Shown here piece by piece: positions 56,697 through 64,000 of a stretch of DNA of 64,000 bases (the stretch's first letter is position 1; each line of letters begins with the position of its first letter). Made by a program: the position numbers and the translations under genes. Source of the DNA: Hypomyces perniciosus (lineage: Eukaryota; Ascomycota; Sordariomycetes; Hypocreales; Hypocreaceae); the NCBI GenBank assembly GCA_008477525.1, contig SPDT01000007.1, positions 3,410,001 through 3,474,000 on the forward strand, in the 5' to 3' direction. Under the pieces are notes generated by a model, which saw only the letters and a list, made by a program, of their open reading frames with translations, was not told the DNA's origin and did no database searches.

Positions 56697-58199
56697 ATGG
56701 AAATGACGATGGCAACAACAGCCCTGCGACGGCCAGTGGAAGAATCGTTCGAGATCCACGAGGATGCCCGTACAGAGGAGACGGAGATGATGGTTGATGA
56801 TGATCATGTCAATGGCGTGGATCATGCGACTATGGATGAGCTTGATGCAGAGGAAGACGACGAAGTAGAGGAGGAAGCGGACGAAGAAGATGACGAGAGC
56901 TCAGACGATGAACACGTCGAGCGCAGCGTCCAGGCCGACATGGACAAGCTACAGGACGATTTCCCTGGCTTTCGAGACAGATATCGATTGATCAAGCGCA
57001 TTGGAGAAGGTATGTCGTGCTTCCAATGGCATCAGAAAACCCAATTGACCTAACAACCGTTCTGCATAGGCACATTCTCGACCGTTTTCAAAGCCGAAGA
57101 CATTCTCTATGATCGCTACGATAATAGCTGGGACTATGAAGATGACTCGGCTAAATGGACGCCCCCTCCATTGAAGGGACACTCAGATACTGCCTCGCAT
57201 CGGTCGTCGCGGCGGCGAACACGCTACGTCGCCATCAAGAAGATCTATGTCACATCCAGCCCAGCCCGAATCCTCAATGAACTTGAACTCCTCCATGACC
57301 TACGGCAGTGCCCCTCTGTCTGTCCTCTAATTACTGCCTTCCGCCATACTGACCAAGTTGTTGCTATCCTCCCCTATTTCCGCCACGGCGACTTCAGAGC
57401 CTACTTCAGGGACATGACAATCCCTGATATTGCCATCTACCTCCGATCCCTATTCACCGCCCTCAAGAGTGTGCATGAGCATAAGATCTTGCACCGAGAT
57501 ATCAAGCCTACTAACTTCCTTTATGACCCGCTCACTCAACACGGTGTTCTCGTGGACTTTGGCTTAGCTGAGCGAGAAGGTACGGACTGCAAGCCCTGTC
57601 TCTGCCACGAGGGCCGAGAAACGCGGAAGCATCGTCAAACCAACTCCGTCTGGGCTCAGACTTCAATGACTTCACAACCAGGATACCCCAAATCAGATAC
57701 CCGTCCCTCTCGACGCGCCAACCGCGCCGGTACCAGAGGCTTTCGTGCCCCCGAGGTGCTCTTCAAGTGCACTGAGCAGACCACTGCCATTGATATCTGG
57801 TCCGCTGGCGTCATTCTTCTTACTATCCTATCCAAAAGATTTCCATTTTTCAACTCCGCTGATGACGTGGAAGCTATGATTGAAATCGCCACCATATTTG
57901 GATCGAAACGGATGAAGGCCGCAGGGCTGCTCCACGGCTGTGTCTTCGAGACGACCATCCCCACCATTGGCCAGCAGGGCTTCACAATGGAGAAGATTAT
58001 TCTCTGGAGTACCTGCCGGACCGACGACAAGCCTCTTACCCCGGATGAGAAGCTTGCAGTCCGATTCCTTGAGAGATGCATGGAATTGGATCCAAGCAGG
58101 CGCATTACAGCACTGGAGGCATTGGACCACGAGTTTTTGAAGATTGGAATATCTCAAGAAGGGCAGGATGAGGACGAAGTGGACATGCTTCATGCCTGA
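56697..58199 (+). CDS. CDC7: Cell-cycle protein kinase CDC7 (Dbf4-dependent kinase)
   Basis: Two exons, 56697-57009 and 57070-58199, give about 480 residues. An acidic N-terminus (about 40-85) precedes YRLIKRIGEGTFSTVFKA, the glycine loop spanning the splice site. The catalytic Lys is K161 (VAIKK), HRDIKPTN starts at 246, DFG lies at 267-269, and a kinase insert follows before GTRGFRAPEVLFK. This loop with insert (LCHEGRETRKH...) is the CDC7 layout. The kinase, with its Dbf4 partner, phosphorylates the MCM helicase to fire replication origins in the nucleus. The ATG at 56697 is the first in frame; two further ATGs follow closely. Confidence 0.95.
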
Positions 58200-58707
58200 G
58201 CAAGGACATGTCAATCTTCCACGTCGGCTTTGGGGGGAATGTGTACTTTGTAGGATTGTTATGACGGAAAGGTTGATCAATGTGGGATAGACGGCAGGAA
58301 CGGGATAGATCTATGTACGAGTGTTTGGGTCACAAGTTTTTCTTGGCGTTCTGGAGTATATTATCATACATACATCGACAGCACGGCGATGGAGTTGAAG
58401 GTTCAGATACCGACCCTCATATAGCAGCAGCAATCGTAGTAATGCCATGACCACTAATAGCTTGCCACTGACTTGTCCCCTCATGTGCTCAGGCTGGATG
58501 GACATCGTTGCATAGGCGAAAATTGATTTTTATTTCGTTCGTTAAAACTCCATTGGAAGAGTCCCTGATGCAATGCTCGAAACCGACCAACCCAACTCCC
58601 TCCCCAAGCACCTTGTCTCGGTATACAGGGGTGAGGATCCATTTTCCGCCGTGAAAAACCGGTTCCATATCCACAACAAGCCCGACTCCAGCATAGCGTC
58701 ATTTCAT
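58200..58707. other. Convergent spacer after CDC7
   Basis: Nothing is recognised; it holds the 3' regions of CDC7 and RPL28. Confidence 0.6.
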
Positions 58708-59491
58708 TTATGCCACCAGCTCGACAACACCACCAGCCTCCTTGATCTTCTGCTCAGCCAGCTTGCTGACCCATCTCGCGCGGACAACCAGGGGGATTTC
58801 TGGGAGACGGCCCTTGCCGAGGACCTTGGAGTAGCCGAGGGGGAGGAGGTCGAGGACAGGGACGGTGTCCTTCTTCTCGCCAGAGACGTAGGCATCACGG
58901 GTCTCGATGGGGACGAGAGACCACAGCTAAAATTCCCAAGTTAGCCGTTGGTTTTCTCATGTAAATGTTGAGCAATCGCCGCTTTCATGGCCACTATTCC
59001 ACTGCCACCCGTCCTCTTCCACCCAAACTAATTGACCATCGAAATATTCGCAGGGAAGGGGTTAATGTACCTTGTCCAGGTTGATGACGGGCTTCCAGAA
59101 GTGGTTTGGCTGCTTGTGGAAGTACCGCATACCAACCTTACCGAAGTAACCGGGATGGTACTATATCGTAGAGTCAGCCGCTGTCGCCCCTCACCCATCG
59201 CATCTCGAGTTTGCGAACCTTGTCCATGTTGGTTCGGTGGTGGTGCTGACCACCGGCCAGACCACGACCACCGGGGTGCTTGCGGTGCTTTCCGACACGA
59301 CCGTGTCCGTGGGAGACGTGGCCGCGACTGTGAAGCGAAGAAAATGTCAGCCAAAGATCATCGCCCTGCCCTGCGAATCGAGATTTCGACAGATCTCCAG
59401 AAACGGCAGCATTGTCCCAATCGCACGAGCAGCTTCATCGGGTGAACATGAGAACGTACAGCTTGCGGGTCTTCGAAGTTCGGGTAGGCAT
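58708..59491 (-). CDS. RPL28: 60S ribosomal protein L28 (uL15, L27a)
   Basis: Four exons on the minus strand (59491-59460, 59327-59219, 59160-59071, 58926-58708) give exactly 149 residues, the length of the yeast protein. The start [18 protein letters not shown] and the basic [19 protein letters not shown] are the family's rRNA-contact region; [17 protein letters not shown] and [19 protein letters not shown] follow. It is part of the large ribosomal subunit near the tunnel. The four short exons, with a first exon of 32 bases and strong codon preference (C-ending codons), are typical for ribosomal protein genes. It is head to head with CHL1, with 317 bases between starts. Confidence 0.97.
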
Positions 59492-59808
59492 GGCGACGGT
59501 TGTGGTGTTGTCGCTTCTCCGGTGTTTGCGTCGAAGACTGGAAGTGGGTGGTTATGGTTTTGCGCCTACGGCTTTGGGGCACTGGGACGGCCCCGGAAAA
59601 ATTGTTAGGCGAGAGGGCAGCACAGCCCTAAGGCCAAAGTGTGGGTTACGAGACGGTCAGCGCTGGCCCGTGGTGAGGTCATGTGACTTCGTGGCCAGAC
59701 CGTGGTGAGCCAAGGTCACCCCCACCACTTCACACCGCTAACGATCGCGAACGCGTGTAAAGGAGTGAAATGGATGTGTTGAGTCAAGATTGATGAAAAT
59801 GCTTGAGA
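59492..59808. promoter_or_regulatory. Divergent promoter of RPL28 and CHL1
   Basis: Only 317 bases separate the two starts. ACGCGT lies at 59751-59756, on the CHL1 side. AGGTCA-type and GTGGTGAG words recur around 59660-59720. Confidence 0.6.
59751..59756. promoter_or_regulatory. ACGCGT (MCB-like) site at CHL1
   Basis: An exact MCB core, inside GCGAACGCGTGT, lies 53 bases upstream of the CHL1 ATG. CHL1 is an S-phase gene, so MBF control would make sense but is not shown. Confidence 0.35.
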
Positions 59809-62699
59809 ATGACTTCTACAGATGGAATCGCTAGTGTTACGAGCGGCTTGTCGAATATAGATTTTCACCATCCATTCACGCCATATGCTGTTCAGGATCA
59901 GTTTATGAAAACGGTATATGATGTACTCGAGACAGGTGAAGGTCAGATCGGCATCCTGGAGAGCCCAACAGGCACAGTAAGTCCATCATTCTTCATTCAT
60001 GTTGTTTAAATCATCAAAACACTGGAAAGTCTCAGAAAACGATGCACTTGTTCGCTTCCACCCTCGTTCACGGACTTGATTTGCTCAATGGAGGGTCAGC
60101 GCAAACTATCTTGTGGATGTTTGGTGCCCCATCGTGATAAGCTGACCATATATGATCAGGGTAAATCACTATCGCTAATTTGCGCGTCTCTAACATGGCT
60201 CCGCAACCACAAGGCGACAAGACATGAGGCGGCTTTGCAAGCAGCTGGCGAGACTTACAAAGATGAGCCATCCTGGATTGTCGAGCAACTGTTGCGCCGC
60301 AAGAGGGAAGAACTCCTGAGACGATGGGAAGACCGGGAAAAGCGCCTTGAGGCTATCAGACTCAAAGAGAAAACTCTTGAAGAGAGAGGGCGAAAGCGAC
60401 GTCGGATTGATGATTCGACTACCACCTATGAAATAGATGACGAGGACGCCGAATGGCTGCTCGATGATGTTGGTAATCATGATACAGGCTCTCAAGATGC
60501 TTTGTCAGGACTAAGCAAAGAGTCGCGCGAGGTACTCGAGAGGATTGGCCTGGGTGGTCCCAGAAAGCAAGATGAGAATGAAGACTTTCTGGAAGAGGAA
60601 ATCAAGGTGCGAGACTCAACTATAGAACAACGATCGGCCGTTATAGTGACCTTGATAGATCTACTACACATCGAGAACTCATTCGCAATTATCACAATTC
60701 ATCACTGAGCTTCGCCGCCCAGCATTCCCATCATCACTGCCGTCATCGGTGGCCAAGGAAACAGATGCTGCTTCAACGGAACCGGTAAAACTGCTACCTC
60801 TATCATCTCGACAGAAACTCTGCATCAACCCTTCGGTGTCTCGACTTGGGTCCGTTCAAGCTATCAACGATCGCTGTGCAGAACTTCAGCAATCCAAATC
60901 GGGCAAAAAGTGCTCATATGTTCCCAAGGAAGAGCTTCTTAGTCAAACACACCAGTTTCGTGACAACGCCCTGGCGATACTCCCGGACATTGAGGATCTT
61001 CATCGGCTTGGAAAGTCTTTGTCGGTATGTCCATATTATGCTTCTAGGACAGCACTACCTGGGGCTGAGATCATCACGCTGCCTTATCCTCTCCTACTTC
61101 AGAGGAGCGCTCGCGAAGCATTAGGCATCAAGCTCGAAGGCAACGTGGTGATTGTTGATGAAGCACATAATATCATGGATGCAATATCGAACGTGCATTC
61201 AGCGGAATTGCGACTGACTGATCTCCGGAGGGGGAGAGGAATGTTGGGGGTGTACGTGAGAAAATTCGGCAAGAAGTTGAAGGGCGTGAATCGGGTTAAT
61301 GTTGGAAGAGTCGGCAGAGTTATTGAAGGCTTAACCGAATGGATGGAAGGGGCCCTAAAGTTCAAGGTATGCAAAGCAATGAACGCGGCAATCTTTGGTC
61401 CATCAGCTGACTGTCAACCAGCAAGAACATGGAATTGTTGATCCGAATGACTTGGCTCGACACAAGGGGATCGACCAGATCAACGTGTTTGAGCTGATTC
61501 AGTATATCCAGGAATCCAAACTTGCGTACAAAATTGAGAGCTACGTTGCACATGTGGAAAGTGAGAATGACGACAAGAAAGCAGGGTCGTCCAAGTCAAG
61601 TTCCCCAGTTCTCCACGCACTCGTCTCTTTCTTGGTGGCCCTCACAAATCTCAGCTCAGAAGGTCGCATCTTTTATCAAAAGATATCTGCACCTGCGGTA
61701 GATATACAGCTATCGTATCTTCTACTCTCACCAACCCATGCTTTCTCATCTGTTGCATCGAGTGCCAGGGCTGTCATACTGGCAGGTGGCACAATGTCCC
61801 CATTTGAAGATTACAAGGACCACTTATTCCCGTCGCTGGCCAAGAGCAAGGTGACGACGCTGAGTTGCGGGCACGTCATCCCTCGTGAGAATCTCTGTGT
61901 TTGGACTCTTGCATCGAGCCGACCAGGCACACAACCATTCGAATTTAGCTTCCAGCACCGCGGTAACCGGGATATGATTGGCCAACTGGGACTGGCAATA
62001 TTGAACATTTGTTCCATCATTCCGGACGGTGTGGTGGTCTTTTTCCCGAGCTACGGCTATCTTGACGAAGTGGTTGCGGTGTGGCAACAGCGCCAAGATG
62101 GCAGCACGCAGACAATTTGGGATAGACTTCAAGCTCGGAAGTCTATATTCCGGGAGACGAAAAGCAGCACTAGCGAAGAAGTTTTACAGGAGTACTCGCA
62201 AGCTATTTTAGGTGATAGGTCAGTGGAGGACAAGCGCACTGGAGCTCTACTCCTTAGTGTCGTGGGTGGTAAGATGTCCGAGGGCATCAACTTTTCAGAT
62301 CGGCTAGGACGTTGCGTCATAGTTGTCGGACTTCCGTACCCCAACATTGCGTCTCCAGATTGGAAGGCCAAACTTGAGTACATCGAATCAACAACGTCAT
62401 CACGCTTAACTGCTGAAGGCTTTACGACAGAAGAGGCCACAAGGCAGGCCAAACAAACAGCCCGGGACTTTTACGAGAATTCATGTATGCGGGCCGTGAA
62501 TCAGAGTATTGGGCGGGCTATCCGGCATCGAGGGGACTATGCGGCGATTGTATTGGTGGATAGAAGATATGGGACGGATCGAATTAGGGGCAAATTACCA
62601 GGTTGGATTCAGGAGGGCCTAGAGAGGGATAGCCATGAGAAGGGCCTAGGGGGGTTAATGGGAGCTCTGGGGGGTTTCTTTCGAAGGAAGCGAGGATAG
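59809..62699 (+). CDS. CHL1: ATP-dependent DNA helicase CHL1 (XPD/FANCJ family, DDX11)
   Basis: Four exons, 59809-59976, 60160-60606, 60659-61366 and 61422-62699, give about 866 residues. Walker A ESPTGTGKSLS lies at about 51-61, split by intron 1. [13 protein letters not shown] is helicase motif Ia. Four cysteines for an iron-sulfur cluster lie at about 260, 278, 290 and 329. The DEAH box is at 372-375. The C-terminal half has [30 protein letters not shown] and [14 protein letters not shown] (motif VI). The helicase acts in sister-chromatid cohesion and fork passage in the nucleus. The acidic/Lys-rich insert after motif I is typical. The intron that interrupts Walker A is long (183 bases) for this window. 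Confidence 0.95.
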
Positions 62700-63805
62700 G
62701 TGTCACGATCGATCTGTTTGAGTTTCTATCTTGTTCAAAACCAAGAAGTATCTACAATGCACAAGGGCATCCGCATAGGGTAGCAGTAGGATGATCACTG
62801 TCCTCTTTTGGGATATTACTACTGTGTAATACCTATCCGTTATTTTCTGTATAATAACACTTCGTAGATGTGTTTTATTCTATCTTTAGACCGGCTACTG
62901 ATAGCAATGATAATCTTATATGCCTCTCTTGCTATTGGTGTTTTTGTACTAAAGCTTCCGTTTTCTTATCAGCACCGCCCAAGCGGGTAACAAAAAAAGA
63001 GGGACCGCAAAAGATACACAGCTCATCAGACAGTTAGCTGACAGAGCATTAATAGGGGTGAGGAGCTATTTATCGTAATGGTAGTACTATATTGCAATGA
63101 GAGTAATATATTGCAACCAGGATAATATAGGGCAATTGGAGCTACTAGTACATAGCTAATAATATAGTAGTACTTATGTGTTTGCTCCCTCTTTTTTCGT
63201 TACCCGCTTGCCGCCTTTCATCCGTCTTGCTGCCACATATTGAGTCGGAAATATTTCTTCCACTTCCACGCCAGTTCAAATGCACAAAACTACTAAACTT
63301 CGTAGTGGCTGGACTCTATCTAGTCTGGCGCATATTCCACCACTCTTTGCTTCTCTTTTAAGTCTCCTGTTTCTGAGATGCCGTCACAATCACAGCTTTG
63401 ACTCAGAAGTTAGGACCTTCACGCGCATCCTCCTCCAGTGGGTCAACGTAATGGAGCCACTCATGATCCTCAAAAAGTCTACAGCCGATTTGAAGCATGC
63501 GGGCTTGCGGCTTGAGCCGGCTACCGGTGAACCATGGACCATCTATCCGTCCATCTAATCATACAATTGAGACAAATCTACTGGCTCATGTGCCGCCAGA
63601 CTCCTTAAAGTGGAGCCAGACAGCAGTGTATGTCCTTCATCGGAGAAACGAAAAGTCTTCCTATCATTGGCTCTCAGAGCTTTTTTGCTCGTTCGCTTTG
63701 TTAATCGGGCCATGAGAGTATTTTGGCTTGCTCAGGGTGACGCATTGAGCTGGGAAAACATTTACAACCACCAAGAGGTTCTCTAGAAGTTCTCTCATTC
63801 ACGTC
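62700..63805. other. Spacer after CHL1 with short inverted-repeat element
   Basis: No gene is seen. The stretch holds the CHL1 3' region, a 231-bp element at 62980-63210 and the promoter of the permease starting at 63806. Confidence 0.6.
62980..63210. mobile_element. 231-bp inverted-repeat element (MITE-like) with CCGCC duplication
   Basis: Bases 62980-63004 and the reverse complement of 63186-63210 agree at 24 of 25 positions (CAAGCGGGTAACRAAAAAAGAGGGA). The 5 bases just outside are CCGCC on both sides (62975-62979 and 63211-63215), which fits a target-site duplication. The interior has no coding frame but contains ATATTGCAA-type words in tandem near 63090-63140. All three features fit a non-autonomous DNA transposon. 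Confidence 0.75.
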
Positions 63806-64000
63806 ATGGTCATGGATACGGAAGCGTCCGCTACGCCCGTGAGGGAAAAAGACAACCAACATAGCGACGATGACTCCATTTTGCACAAAGTCCTTCGAGC
63901 GGGTCGTGTTGAGGAGCGAGGAATCCAACCTGTGCCCGTTGAAGAACGCACTTCGACACGCTTCTTCAACATTTTCACGATTTGGTTTTCCATTAACACC
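63806..64000 (+). CDS. Purine/cytosine permease-like transporter, NCS1 family (partial, runs off right edge)
   Basis: The first 65 codons of a gene cut by the window end. A charged cytosolic N-terminus is followed by RGIQPVPVEERTSTRFFNIF and the beginning of helix 1 (TIWFSINT), the conserved entry of fungal NCS1 carriers such as FCY-type purine-cytosine permeases. These sit in the plasma membrane and import nucleobases or related compounds by proton symport. The substrate cannot be told from this part. A second ATG two codons in (63812) is possible. Any intron or the rest of the protein lies outside the window. Confidence 0.75.
   Translation, partial: MVMDTEASATPVREKDNQHSDDDSILHKVLRAGRVEERGIQPVPVEERTSTRFFNIFTIWFSINT

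Noticed and set aside
59328..59459. Possible C/D-box snoRNA in the first intron of RPL28
   Set aside because: C-like (CGATGAA, CGATGAT) and D-like (CTGA) boxes occur in a reasonable order, but the C box is off consensus and no terminal stem forms.
1..64000. Backbone secondary-metabolite enzyme, CRISPR array, tRNA or rRNA genes, telomere repeats
   Set aside because: I looked for them on both strands and recognised none; short tRNA genes could be missed by eye.

Overview
The window is nuclear DNA of a filamentous ascomycete. Most genes carry short introns of roughly 50-180 bases with GT..AG ends and branch sites such as GCTAAC. The gene families are those of Pezizomycotina: Pth11-type receptors with a CFEM domain, PLAC8, ATG26 with PH/GRAM domains, and an Mtf2-like mitochondrial protein. 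Overall content suggests a Sordariomycete, perhaps Hypocreales, but the species cannot be named from the sequence. I found no tRNA, rRNA, telomere repeat or PKS/NRPS gene.

Region 1, about 1-27 kb, looks accessory. It starts with the tail of an unrecognised gene, then a hexose-type MFS transporter (1521-3364, +), an SMP-30/gluconolactonase-like enzyme with eight exons (3531-5337, -) and a second MFS carrier with a 15-base exon (5860-7502, -). Next come a Pth11/SAT4-type membrane protein (9476-10962, -), a flavin-containing monooxygenase (11909-13982, +) and a CFEM Pth11-type receptor (14657-16235, -). These are followed by a GT64 glycosyltransferase (18274-19402, +), an aromatic-hydroxylase-type FAD monooxygenase (20154-21571, -), a broken Tc1-type transposase (22950-23225), a GST-like protein (23547-24499, +), an unrecognised gene (24842-25879, -) and a PLAC8 protein (26600-27242, -). 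The lactonase and sugar carriers could form a small catabolic group, and the monooxygenase with its flanking receptors a sensing/oxidation group. Both ideas are inference from neighbourhood.

Region 2, 27.2-30.4 kb, has no convincing gene. It holds two short elements with terminal inverted repeats, one of them strongly AT-rich with C-to-T type differences, and several copies of a dispersed palindromic word, TACGGAGTA/TACTCCGTA.

Region 3, 30.4-62.7 kb, is mostly conserved housekeeping. In order it holds an APH-fold kinase-like protein, an acyl-protein-thioesterase-like hydrolase, an Mtf2-like mitochondrial protein, CMR1, GNA1, ATG26, a small unknown protein, complex I subunit NDUFA13 (GRIM-19), a short-chain dehydrogenase, FCP1, condensin subunit 1 (CND1), CDC7, ribosomal protein L28 (uL15) and the CHL1 helicase. 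Condensin/CDC7 and RPL28/CHL1 are head-to-head pairs, so three chromosome-cycle genes (condensation, origin firing, cohesion) lie within about 10.5 kb. The window ends with a 231-bp inverted-repeat element flanked by CCGCC (62980-63210) and the start of an NCS1-type purine/cytosine permease gene.

I did not find a clearly new multi-gene system. The most useful leads are the three short inverted-repeat elements, the dispersed palindromic word, the monooxygenase/receptor trio and the 15-base exon.
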